In this document: piece by piece, positions 6,550 to 13,959 of the stretch | How positions within the stretch are numbered: the first letter of the stretch is position 1 | Layout of the letters: each line of letters starts with the position of its first letter | Source: CAYLLT01 sp964548565 | Lineage (GTDB): Bacteria; Planctomycetota; Phycisphaerae; UBA1845; PWPN01 | NCBI GenBank assembly: GCA_964548565.1 | Contig: CAZJTF010000162.1 | Coordinates: forward strand, 1 to 14,940 | Reading direction: 5' to 3' | Length of the DNA: 14,940 nt | Position numbers and translations under genes: made by a program | The notes under the pieces: generated by a model | What the model was told of the DNA's origin: nothing | Databases searched by the model: none | Seen by the model: only the letters and a program-made list of their open reading frames with translations

Positions 6550-7919
6550 TCAGGGCGGTACTTGGCACGAACGGCTCTCCCTGGTGTCCTGCCTCGAGGA
6601 ACGGCCAAGCAATCCGAGCAGCGTATCGAGCGTGCGGTCGGTCGCCCCGCGGTTCCGTACGACAACAGCGCGCCCGCGCTGCCCCATGGCGGCGGCGGCC
6701 GGGCGGTCGGCGAGCAGGCTGTCGACGGCGTCGGCCAGCCGATCCGCGGCCCTCGGGTCCTCGAGTTCGGCAGAAATGATGCGGATCGCGTCGTCTGATT
6801 GCAACTGCTGGATCGTGTCGGCGAAGTTCTCGTTGTGGGGTCCGACGACGATGGGTTTTCCCAGGGCCGCTACCTCCATCATGTCCGAACCGCCCATCGG
6901 TGCGAGNNNNNNNNNNAACGGCCCACGAAGACCACATCGGCGAGCGTGTAGAACTTGCGGAGTTCGCCCATGGTGTCGCCGAGATGCACGGCGCCGGGTG
7001 CAGGTTCGGCGGTGGCGCCGTCGGGATGCTCGGTGCGGCGGACGGGCGTGAAGTTTTCAGCCGTGATGAGCGCAGCGACCTCATCAAAGCGCTCAGGCTT
7101 TCGCGGCACGAGCACGAGCTGCAGGCCCGGATGTTCGCCGAGGAGCCGGCGATACGCGCGCAGGATCACGCGCTCTTCGCCCGGGCCGGTGCTGCCGCAG
7201 ACCCACAGGGGGCGGGCGGCGTCAAGCCCCATCGCGGAGGCGAGCGTCTCGCTGCCCGGGATGTGCTCGGCGAGTTCCGCCGTGTCCCACTTGAGGGAAC
7301 TGGTGACGGTGACGCGATCCGGCGGCACGCCCATGCGACGGAAGCGGTCGGCGTACGCCTCGTCCTGTGCGCCGACCCACGCGAGCGAGGAGAACATCCG
7401 ACGGACGAGCGGGCGCACGTATCCGAATCGGCGCACGCTGCGTTCGCTGAGCCGGCCGTTGATGACGGCAACAGGGATACCCCGCTCGGCGGCCATGGTG
7501 ACGAACTGGTACCAGACTTCGAGCTCGACCAGCACGATGAGGTCCGGGCGGATACGGTCGAGCGCGCGCGCGACCGAGCGGCTGAAGTCGAGGGGGTAGC
7601 GGACCACGGTGAAGCTCGGGAAGATCTGCCGCGCGCGGGCGATACCGGTGTCGGTCGTGGCGGAGACGATGATCTCGTGATCCGGGCAACGGGCACGCCA
7701 TGCCTGGATGAGGCCGCGGGAGGCGTTCATTTCGCCGACGGATACAGCGTGGATCCAGATGCGGGCCGTGCCGGGGCTGCGGGCGGGAAGCTGCGGCACG
7801 TGGCCGAGGCGTTCGCGCCAGCCCTGCCGGTATTTGCCCGTGATCAGCGCGCGATAGAGGACGAGCGGCGACACAGCGGCGGCCGCCGCAGCATAACAGG
7901 CATCAACCAGGCAGCGCAT
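6550..7919 (-). CDS. waaA: 3-deoxy-D-manno-octulosonic acid (Kdo) transferase, interrupted by an assembly gap
   Basis: WaaA (GT30) transfers Kdo from CMP-Kdo to lipid A at the inner face of the cytoplasmic membrane, the first step of LPS core assembly. The N-terminus from the ATG at 7919 reads MRCLVDACY, a hydrophobic anchor, then LYRALITGKYRQGWRERLG, a family signature. HAVSVGEMNA holds the expected catalytic-base Glu63. The middle has PRKPERFDEV and LADVVFVGR; after the gap come GGSDMMEVAALGKP and GPHNENFAD, the C-terminal nucleotide-binding motifs. Ten Ns at 6907-6916 break the frame: the upstream part ends in frame at VFVGR and the downstream part resumes in another frame at LAPMGGSDMMEV. 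If two bases are missing rather than ten, the product is about 453 residues, near family size. No strong Shine-Dalgarno is seen; an in-frame ATG at 8018 is possible but would add a non-conserved leader. proB starts 11 bp downstream. Confidence 0.93.
6907..6916. other. assembly gap (ten Ns) inside waaA
   Basis: Ten undetermined bases lie within the waaA coding sequence. Codon phase on the two sides is compatible only with a true gap of 2 modulo 3 bases. With two bases the junction reads VFVGR-(tNN)-LAPMGGSDMMEV, and a serine codon would give the family motif VGRSL. Confidence 0.95.
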
Positions 7920-8046
7920 GGGCGTATCATATTCACCGGCAGCCCCGTGGGAAGCACCCGCGGCGCGGCGGGCGACGAGCGTTTGACCGATGGCGAGGAT
8001 CGCCCGCGAGCCGGTCATCCCGCCGCTGGCAGCCCTCGGCGCCTTG

Positions 8047-8295
8047 TCAGACGGCCACGAGGGCGTGCGTTTCGAGGCGATCGGCCTCGTCCTGCACGGC
8101 CTGCGCGTGGGCGGCGAGCATGTCGAAGGCAGTCGTCAGCTGCGACCACGAGGGACGCAGGAACGACGATGTCGAAAGGGAGTGCGATCCCCGCTCCTCG
8201 GCGAGTTCGCGGATCTTCACGCTCTGCGACTCGATGTCCTCGGCGAGTTCACGAAGCAGCGATGCGAGCTGCTGATGTTCCTGGTACGTATGCAT
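8047..8295 (-). CDS. small helical protein, function unknown
   Basis: This is an 82-residue protein that I do not recognise. It is rich in Glu, Ala, Leu, Gln and Ser with heptad-like spacing (QQLASLLRELAEDIESQSVK near the start and FDMLAAHAQAVQDEADRL near the end), so it is probably two helices, perhaps coiled-coil, joined by a Ser-rich turn containing RPSW. There is no signal peptide or membrane segment. The ATG at 8295 is preferred to longer starts because AAGGGA lies eight bases upstream. It is 127 bp ahead of waaA and divergent from glcD. A candidate promoter sits at 8401-8374. It may be a lineage-restricted gene; codon use is like its neighbours, and the reading frame is the only plausible one here. 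Confidence 0.6.
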   Translation of the reverse strand: MHTYQEHQQLASLLRELAEDIESQSVKIRELAEERGSHSLSTSSFLRPSWSQLTTAFDMLAAHAQAVQDEADRLETHALVAV

Positions 8296-8373
8296 CTCAG
8301 GCGTCCCTTGTCGTAAGTTCCACCTGGCCCCCCGCTCTCCGGGCGACCGGAAGCCGTGTCCAACGGCCACACT

Positions 8374-8401
8374 AATATACGACAGCGCGCGCAGGCGTCA
8401 C
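8374..8401 (-). promoter_or_regulatory. candidate promoter for the small helical protein gene
   Basis: On the minus strand GTGACG (8401-8396) and TATATT (8379-8374) are separated by 16 bases, resembling sigma-70 -35 and -10 boxes. Predicted transcription would begin near 8366, about 70 bases before the ATG at 8295. The AATATA stretch stands out in otherwise GC-rich DNA. Confidence 0.35.
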
Positions 8402-8405
8402 GTGA
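8398..8405. promoter_or_regulatory. perfect palindrome TCACGTGA in the divergent promoter region
   Basis: This eight-base perfect palindrome overlaps the -35 of the candidate minus-strand promoter and lies about 57 bases upstream of the -35 of the plus-strand one. It could be an operator for a dimeric regulator. It is flanked by GC-alternating sequence (GCGCGC on both sides), which may be chance at this base composition. Confidence 0.25.
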
Positions 8406-8461
8406 GGCGCGCACGGAAAATACCCCAGTTTTCTTCGGTTTTTCTCAAGCTGAGCCATGAA

Positions 8462-8491
8462 TTGACCGCTCACGCGGCGCCGGGGTAGGAT
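8462..8491 (+). promoter_or_regulatory. candidate sigma-70 promoter for glcD
   Basis: TTGACC (8462-8467) and TAGGAT (8486-8491) are separated by 18 bases, matching the consensus at five and four of six positions. The predicted start near 8498 leaves a short leader of about 22 bases with GGGGA as ribosome site before the TTG start at 8520. Confidence 0.4.
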
Positions 8492-8519
8492 CTGCCCGGG
8501 CTCACTTGGGGAACTCACA

Positions 8520-9956
8520 TTGCCTGTCGAACTCAGCTCCAGTCTGCGGGCCGATCTCGAGGCTGTCGTCGGGCCGCAGGGCCTGATCGCCGCTCCGGAA
8601 GAACTGGTCGTGTACGAGTGCGACGCATACACCATCGCGAAGTCCGCGCCGGACGCGGTCGTCTTCCCGGAGTCGACGCAGCAGGCCGCGGAGGTGATGC
8701 GGGTGCTGCACGCGCACGGCGTGCCGTTCATCCCGCGCGGCGCGGGGACGAGCCTCGCGGGCGGGTGCCTGCCGGTCGAGGGCGGCGTGTTTCTGAGCAC
8801 CTCCCGGATGAAGCGCGTCCTCGAGATCGACACCCGGAACCGCTGGGCCCGGGTCGAGGCAGGGGTGGTCAACCTGCACGTGACAGGCGCGGTGAAGGGT
8901 TGCGGAATGCATTACGCGCCGGACCCGTCGAGCCAGATGGCGTGCACGATCGGCGGGAATATCGGAACAAACGCCGGCGGGCCACACACGCTGAAGTACG
9001 GCGTGACCGTAAATCACACGCTGGGGGCGACGCTGGTCCTGGCGGACGGGCGCATTGTCGAGGTCGGGGGCGTCACGGAGGACACGCCGGGGCTCGACCT
9101 GACGGGCGTGCTCGTCGGCAGTGAGGGGACGTTCGGGCTCGTCACCGAGTGCATCGTGCGACTCACGCGCAATCCGACGACCGTCCGGACCCTGCTGGGT
9201 GTCTTCGAGACTGTGGACGATGCGACCCGGACAGTGGGCGACGTGATTGCGGCGGGGATCGTGCCGGCCGCCATGGAGATGATGGAGAAGCTCATCATCA
9301 ACGCGGTTGAGGACGCCTATCACTTTGGCTTCCCGCGCGACGCGGAGGCCGTGCTGATCATCGAACTCGACGGGCTGGAGGCCGGCATCGATCGGCTCAT
9401 GCGGCAGGTCGTGGAGATCTGCAACCGCAACAAGGCACGCGAAGTCCGCCATGCCGCGACCGAGGAGCAGCGGCTCGCGCTGTGGAAGTGCCGCAAGCGG
9501 GCCTTCGGGGCGATCGGACGGCTGTCGCCGAGCTACTGCACGCAGGACGGCGTCGTGCCCCGGGGTAAATTGCCGGAGATCCTCGCGTTCATTCGGGGCA
9601 TCGCGGCCAAGTACAACGTCACCATCGCGAACGTCTTTCACGCGGGCGACGGGAACATTCACCCGATCCTGCTCTTTGATGAGCGTGACGCGGAGCAGAC
9701 GAAGCGCGTGCTGGCGGCGAGCGACGAGATCCTGACCGAGTGCGTGCGGATGGGCGGGAGCGTCACCGGCGAGCACGGGATCGGCGTCGAGAAGCTCGAG
9801 CACCTCAAGCTCATGTTTAACGAGCGCGATCTGGCGGCCCAGCGGCGGCTCCGCGAGGTGTTCGACCCGGAGAACCGGGCGAATCCGTACAAGATCTACG
9901 CGACGGGCGCGGCGTGCGTCGAGGTGATGAAACCGATGCGGAAGGCGCCGCTCTGA
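8520..9956 (+). CDS. glcD: FAD-linked oxidase, glycolate oxidase subunit GlcD-like
   Basis: This 478-residue flavoprotein is of the vanillyl-alcohol oxidase/GlcD family, which oxidises 2-hydroxy acids such as glycolate or D-lactate. The FAD-binding PCMH domain comes first: PRGAGTSLAGG (72-82) is the phosphate-binding loop, and GGNIGTNAGGPHTLKYGV (145-162) follows. The C-terminal FAD-oxidase domain carries NVFHAGDGNIHP (371-382), with His374 and His381, and GEHGIG (417-422), the usual active-site and cofactor signatures. Length is close to GlcD (about 499). Translation starts at TTG (8520), seven bases after GGGGA; no ATG is available near the conserved N-terminus. A glcE-like gene follows after 104 bp, but no glcF iron-sulfur subunit is present, so electron transfer partners are unclear. 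D-lactate or D-2-hydroxyglutarate dehydrogenase is an alternative reading. Confidence 0.92.
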   Translation: MPVELSSSLRADLEAVVGPQGLIAAPEELVVYECDAYTIAKSAPDAVVFPESTQQAAEVMRVLHAHGVPFIPRGAGTSLAGGCLPVEGGVFLSTSRMKRVLEIDTRNRWARVEAGVVNLHVTGAVKGCGMHYAPDPSSQMACTIGGNIGTNAGGPHTLKYGVTVNHTLGATLVLADGRIVEVGGVTEDTPGLDLTGVLVGSEGTFGLVTECIVRLTRNPTTVRTLLGVFETVDDATRTVGDVIAAGIVPAAMEMMEKLIINAVEDAYHFGFPRDAEAVLIIELDGLEAGIDRLMRQVVEICNRNKAREVRHAATEEQRLALWKCRKRAFGAIGRLSPSYCTQDGVVPRGKLPEILAFIRGIAAKYNVTIANVFHAGDGNIHPILLFDERDAEQTKRVLAASDEILTECVRMGGSVTGEHGIGVEKLEHLKLMFNERDLAAQRRLREVFDPENRANPYKIYATGAACVEVMKPMRKAPL

Positions 9957-9963
9957 CGTTGTT

Positions 9964-10013
9964 CGCTCGCTGATTCCCGGCTGCTGATCGCGGGCCGCGA
10001 GCGGGGGGTTTTT
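9964..10013 (+). terminator. possible intrinsic terminator or attenuator between glcD and glcE
   Basis: CGCTCGC (9964-9970) pairs with GCGAGCG (9997-10003), with inner CCCG/CGGG pairing possible, followed by a G run and five Ts (10009-10013). It starts eight bases after the glcD stop. The G run between stem and Ts is atypical, so termination may be partial. Confidence 0.4.
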
Positions 10014-10060
10014 GCACGAACGTTGAACCCAGGATCACACGCATCACCATCGAGAGCGAC

Positions 10061-11212
10061 ATGCACCGAGAAACGCCCAGAACGGTTGAAGCGGCCGCGG
10101 AGGTCGTGCGGAAGGCGGCGCGGGCGGGCACGCAGGCGGTGCCGGTCGGCGGCGGCACGAAGCGGCACTGGGTTTCTTCTCCCGTCGGGGCGCACGTCGA
10201 ACTCGATATGACGCGGCTGGACCGCGTGGTGGCGTACTCACCCGAGGACATGACGGTCACGGTCGAGGCCGGAATGACGCTCGGTGCACTGCAGCAGACG
10301 CTCGCCGAACATCATCAGAGAGTCACACTCGATCCGCCGCACGCGGAACGGGCGACGATCGGCGGGATTCTTGCCGCAAACGACAGCGGGCCCACGCGCC
10401 TGGCATACGGCACGGCGCGCGACGTCGTCATCGGCATGAGCATGATCGAGCCCGACGGGACGGTCATCAAATCGGGTGGACGGGTGGTCAAGAATGTTGC
10501 GGGGTACGACCTGCACAAGCTGTACGTCGGGAGTTTCGGCACGCTGGGGCCGATCGCGACGGTGACATTCAAGCTGCGACCGCTGCCGGAGGCACGGGGG
10601 GTCGTCGTGCTGTACGTGCGCGAGGCGTCCGAGGCTGAGCGGGCCATGGCGACGGCACTCGCGGGAGAGACACGCCCCACTTTCATCGAGCTGCTGAACG
10701 CGCGGGCGTCGCGGACGGTTGAACTCGAGTCGCGGCTCGCACTCGTACTCGGGTTCGAGGAGAACGCCGACGCCGTCCGGTGGCAGTGCGAGCGCGTCAT
10801 GCAGACGCTGGGAGGAACGGCGCTCAGCGAGCCGGATTCCAACTCGCTGTACCGGCGGCTGGTGGAGGCGCCGGGCGCGCGGTCCCGCGTGTCGTTTAAG
10901 GCGACGATGCTCAGTTCGGATGTTGCCGGTTTCGTTGAAATGGTGGAACGCACGACCGGCGCGCCGGTGCAGATCATCGCTCACGCCGGCAGCGGGATCG
11001 TGTACGGGCTGCTGGAGGACGAGATCCCCGGCGATGCCTGGCAGGAGATTGCGCGGGCGGCGGTCAACGGGCGGGGATCACTGCACATTCGAGGTCCGGT
11101 GCCGGCCGGGATGCGCCGGATCACGCCGGAACGGGCGGATGCGGGACTCAGCGACGGGATTCGGCGGGCGTTTGATCCGCACGGGGTGTTTGCGCCGCAG
11201 CGGGTGGTGTAG
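10061..11212 (+). CDS. glcE: FAD-binding oxidase, glycolate oxidase subunit GlcE-like
   Basis: This 383-residue protein resembles GlcE, the second flavin-type subunit of the glycolate oxidase complex. The PCMH FAD-binding domain shows PVGGGTKRHW (28-37), VTVEAGMTLGALQ (66-78), TIGGILAANDSGPTRL (99-114) and VKNVAGYDLHKLYVGSFGTL (143-162), the last being very typical of GlcE. The C-terminal half is divergent and ends in FDPHGVFAPQRVV, a common C-terminus in this superfamily. It lacks the HAGDGNIHP-type oxidase motif seen in GlcD, consistent with GlcE. The ATG at 10061 follows GAGAG at about six bases. It lies 104 bp after glcD, with a terminator-like hairpin between, so expression relative to glcD may be reduced or independent. 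No glcF follows; the next gene is convergent. Confidence 0.9.
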   Translation: MHRETPRTVEAAAEVVRKAARAGTQAVPVGGGTKRHWVSSPVGAHVELDMTRLDRVVAYSPEDMTVTVEAGMTLGALQQTLAEHHQRVTLDPPHAERATIGGILAANDSGPTRLAYGTARDVVIGMSMIEPDGTVIKSGGRVVKNVAGYDLHKLYVGSFGTLGPIATVTFKLRPLPEARGVVVLYVREASEAERAMATALAGETRPTFIELLNARASRTVELESRLALVLGFEENADAVRWQCERVMQTLGGTALSEPDSNSLYRRLVEAPGARSRVSFKATMLSSDVAGFVEMVERTTGAPVQIIAHAGSGIVYGLLEDEIPGDAWQEIARAAVNGRGSLHIRGPVPAGMRRITPERADAGLSDGIRRAFDPHGVFAPQRVV

Positions 11213-11253
11213 AGGCGGCGTGTAGGTCACGGCCCCTGGCTCCCGTGTTCTGC

Positions 11254-11300
11254 GAACCACGGCCTGTCTCGGCCATACCGACGGCGGAGCCAGCCGTGCC
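11254..11300. repeat. dispersed hairpin repeat, copy C
   Basis: This copy lies between the convergent ends of glcE and the GT4 gene. CACGG (11258-11262) pairs with CCGTG (11294-11298), and CTGTCTCGGCC (11264-11274) pairs with GGCGGAGCCAG (11283-11293) at nine of eleven positions around an eight-base loop, the same geometry as copy B. The left arm shares ACCACGGCCTGTCTC with copy B. With no T-run, a role as bidirectional terminator is uncertain. Confidence 0.7.
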
Positions 11301-11365
11301 ACCCCGAAGCAGATACTCTTCATGCCACCTGCGTACAACACCTCGACGTCCGGTGCAACACGACT

Positions 11366-12514
11366 TCATGTCGACGGCGGGGTCACGAGGTCGGCGTAGA
11401 TCTCCTCGTACCGACGGACCATGCGTTGGATGGAAAAGTGCTCGCGAACGTGCTGTTCGGCGGTCCGGCCGAGCCGGTTTCGCCTGTCCGGCGCGTCGGC
11501 GAGTTGCATGACGGCGCGGGCAATTTCGTCCGGGCGGCGCGGCTCGATGATCACGCCATTCATTCCGTCTTCGATGATCTCCGGCGTGCCGCCGACCCGG
11601 GTGGCGACGACCGGACGTGCGCAGGCCATGGCTTCGAGAATCGCCACCGAGCACCCCTCGCACGTGGATGAAACGACCATGATGTCGCCGGCCGCCAGCA
11701 GATCGCGGACATCGGTGCGGAAACCGGCGAAGATGACGCGATCGGTGACGCGCAGGTCGGCGGCCTGGCGGCGGAGCTCCTGTTCGAGCGGTCCTCGTCC
11801 GGCGAGAAGCCAGTACACGTCCTTGCGCACGTCGAGCACCTGGCGCGCTGCCTCCAGGAGGTAGTTCAGCCCCTTGTCGGGCAGGAATCGACCGATCGTC
11901 ACGCACAGGGTCGCGGTATCGGGGATTCCGAACTCCGCACGTACGTTCTCGCGGGCGCCTCCCGGGCAGAAGCGCGTCAGGTCGACGCCGTTGAGGACCG
12001 GGGTCACGCGTCCGGCGAGTTCGGGATGCTTGGCGAGCACTTCTTCGCCGATGGCGCCGGCCACCGGCACGGCCCGTTCGAAGTGCCGCCAGACCCACTC
12101 GTCAAGCAACTCCCAGTGCAGGAGCCACCAGTAGCGCCGTAGAGGTTGATGGAGGGTGGCCACGCGGACCGTGGGGCGCCGACGCGTGGCCAGGTAGGCG
12201 ATCAGGTTCGAGCGGTGGTCATGCGCGTGGAGGATGTCGATTCGCTGGTCATCCAGGAGGCGGGCGAGGTCCGCGGCCGGGCGGCGGTCGAGCCGGTGGC
12301 GAGCGGGGAGGACGAACGTCGCCGTACCGGTATCGCGGAGGGCGTCCAGCAGCGGCGAGCGATGCTCCGCGCCGGCGCCCGGCGGGCCGAACACGGTGAC
12401 GACGAGGTCGAAGCGCGTGCGATCCAGATGCCGCGCGATGTCGACGATCAGAGACTCGGGGCCGCCGCCCGTCGGGACCTCGCGCCGGAAGTGCATCACG
12501 CGGATTCGGTTCAT
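11366..12514 (-). CDS. glycosyltransferase, GT4 (GT-B fold)
   Basis: This 382-residue enzyme of the GT4 type transfers a sugar from a nucleotide donor, probably onto a lipid-linked polysaccharide intermediate on the cytoplasmic side. The N-terminal domain shows TGGGPESLIVDIARHL (15-30) and DILHAHDHRSNLIAYL (93-108). The C-terminal domain shows VLNGVDLTRF (173-182), GRFLPDKGL (208-216), VIFAGFRTDV (260-269) and the EX7E motif (Glu286 and Glu294 in CEGCSVAILEAM), then GGTPEIIEDGMNG. Length is typical. The ATG at 12514 overlaps the TGA of the upstream ligase gene (ATGA), so translation is coupled. GGAGG lies ten bases upstream but sits in a small hairpin (12516-12530). Donor and acceptor cannot be told. 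It is the last gene of the polysaccharide operon; copy C of the repeat lies beyond it. Confidence 0.93.
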   Translation of the reverse strand: MNRIRVMHFRREVPTGGGPESLIVDIARHLDRTRFDLVVTVFGPPGAGAEHRSPLLDALRDTGTATFVLPARHRLDRRPAADLARLLDDQRIDILHAHDHRSNLIAYLATRRRPTVRVATLHQPLRRYWWLLHWELLDEWVWRHFERAVPVAGAIGEEVLAKHPELAGRVTPVLNGVDLTRFCPGGARENVRAEFGIPDTATLCVTIGRFLPDKGLNYLLEAARQVLDVRKDVYWLLAGRGPLEQELRRQAADLRVTDRVIFAGFRTDVRDLLAAGDIMVVSSTCEGCSVAILEAMACARPVVATRVGGTPEIIEDGMNGVIIEPRRPDEIARAVMQLADAPDRRNRLGRTAEQHVREHFSIQRMVRRYEEIYADLVTPPST

Positions 12515-13959
12515 GCGGAGGAAACCTCCGGTGATGCACGGCGGATCCGCACGCCCGCCCCGATTAGTGCGGCGAGCAGCCACCACTCCTTGCGGTACTG
12601 CGCGTGGACGAACATGGCCGAGACCATGAACACGATCAGAGCGACACCGAGGCACTCGAAGAGGAGCGCGTCATGGCGATCGCCGCGGCGCAGAGCGGCC
12701 ACACGGAGACGGCGCGCGTCGCGCCAGGCGATCCCCAGCAGGAGGGCACAGGCGAGCAGGCCGGGGACGCCGAGTTCGGCAGCGATTTCGACGTACATGT
12801 TGTGAGCCCCGATCGCCTGCACGTTGTAGACCTCGGGAATGCGGTTGGCACAACGGTGGACCTCGTGCTCGTAGTTGCCAGGACCGACGCCGAGCAGCGG
12901 ATTGCGCCAGAACATTTCGATCCCGGCGATCTGCTGGCCGATACGGGTCAGGCTCGAGCTGCTGGCCTGGTAGTCGAGAATGGATTCCATCCGGAGCCGG
13001 ACGTCCTCGGGCAGCAGCGGGAACGAGACGATTGCGGCCAGGATCAGCACGACGATCATGGCGGGCCCGCCGCGGCGGCGGAGCGTGAAGAGCCCGATCC
13101 CGAGTGCAACGCCGATATACGCCATCCGGCTGTAGGTGGAGAACACGCCCAGGATCTGAACCGGCACGCTCGCCAGTGCGCCGAGGGAGAGCGCGCGCGA
13201 CGGCGCGGTCCAGGCGATGTAGAGCGCCAGCGGGATGGTGAGCGTGAGAAAGAGGCCGAGCCACGCTGGGTGCGAGAAGGTTCCGCTGGTGCGCAGGAAT
13301 TCGCCGGTGGCTTCCTCGCCGACGTCGAGCACGGCCCCAGCCTCGGCCACCCACTCCTCGGAGATGTTGGTCGCTCCGCCCGCGCGCTGGATGATGCTCT
13401 GGAGGGAGACGAGGGTGGCGACGATCACCAGCACGTAGACCACATGCCGGAGTCGCTCAGCGGTGTCCACGAAGTACAGCGTCGTCAGCACGAAGACCAG
13501 GATGGTGACGAGGCGGAGGATCTCAACGCGGCTCTCTTCAGTCAGGTGCGCGGCAGCCGAGAGCACCGTCGCGAGTGTGAACAGGGCGGCCGCCCCGGTT
13601 TCGGGCGTCCAGAAGTGGGACGGGCGCACGGAGCGCTGATGGATGAGCAGGTCGAGCACAGCGGCGGCGAGGGTCAGGACGCCCAGCAGCTTGGTCACCG
13701 AGAGGGCGACGCTGGAGGTCGTGCTGCCGAGGACGCCGAAAACGTCGGCTGGAACGGAGGCGATCACGAGCAGGAACCCGATGTACGGTCGCCAGAAGAT
13801 CACCGCGCAGCCGGCTACGCCCAGGACGGCAAGCAGCGGCCTGAAGCCGAGAAACGGCGTCAGCAGGCCGACGAGAACGGCGAGCGGAATGCCGATCAGC
13901 CAGGGCAACATGCCCGGGCCTTTGGACGGCTCCGCCAGCATCAGCCTGTCCGCCGCCAT
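12511..13959 (-). CDS. O-antigen ligase/polymerase family membrane protein (Wzy_C)
   Basis: This polytopic membrane protein of 482 residues has about ten or more hydrophobic segments. Family signatures are SGTFSHPAWLG (about 225-235), the TYSRMAYIG segment (about 275-283), NPLLGVGPGNYE (about 352-363) and AHNMYVEIAAELGVPGL (about 384-400), with the last conserved His in the periplasmic loop. Such proteins either ligate polymer to lipid A-core (WaaL) or polymerise repeat units (Wzy); sequence alone does not separate the two, though the AHNMY(V)E...GVPGL pattern is shared by both. The ATG at 13959 is chosen over the GTG at 13962 because GGAGG (13971-13967) is seven bases upstream of it. It overlaps the preceding glycosyltransferase stop (TGATG) and its own stop overlaps the next gene (ATGA), so all three are translationally coupled. 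Confidence 0.92.
   Translation of the reverse strand: MAADRLMLAEPSKGPGMLPWLIGIPLAVLVGLLTPFLGFRPLLAVLGVAGCAVIFWRPYIGFLLVIASVPADVFGVLGSTTSSVALSVTKLLGVLTLAAAVLDLLIHQRSVRPSHFWTPETGAAALFTLATVLSAAAHLTEESRVEILRLVTILVFVLTTLYFVDTAERLRHVVYVLVIVATLVSLQSIIQRAGGATNISEEWVAEAGAVLDVGEEATGEFLRTSGTFSHPAWLGLFLTLTIPLALYIAWTAPSRALSLGALASVPVQILGVFSTYSRMAYIGVALGIGLFTLRRRGGPAMIVVLILAAIVSFPLLPEDVRLRMESILDYQASSSSLTRIGQQIAGIEMFWRNPLLGVGPGNYEHEVHRCANRIPEVYNVQAIGAHNMYVEIAAELGVPGLLACALLLGIAWRDARRLRVAALRRGDRHDALLFECLGVALIVFMVSAMFVHAQYRKEWWLLAALIGAGVRIRRASPEVSSA
12516..12530 (-). promoter_or_regulatory. hairpin enclosing the Shine-Dalgarno of the GT4 gene
   Basis: In the mRNA CGGAGG (12530-12525) pairs perfectly with CCTCCG (12521-12516) around a three-base loop, ending one base before the ATG at 12514. 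The ribosome site GGAGG is inside the 5' arm. Ribosomes finishing the ligase gene would melt it, which fits coupling through the ATGA overlap. Confidence 0.5.

Noticed and set aside
5384..7051. Plus-strand open frame of 555 codons crossing the N gap
   Set aside because: It is antisense to proB and waaA and is carried through the Ns only because they translate as X.
6539..7087. Long N-terminal extension of proB reaching across the N gap
   Set aside because: The extension is an out-of-frame reading of waaA. The conserved ProB start is the ATG at 6538.
8502..9803. Minus-strand open frame of 433 codons
   Set aside because: It is antisense to glcD, which has unmistakable FAD-oxidase motifs.
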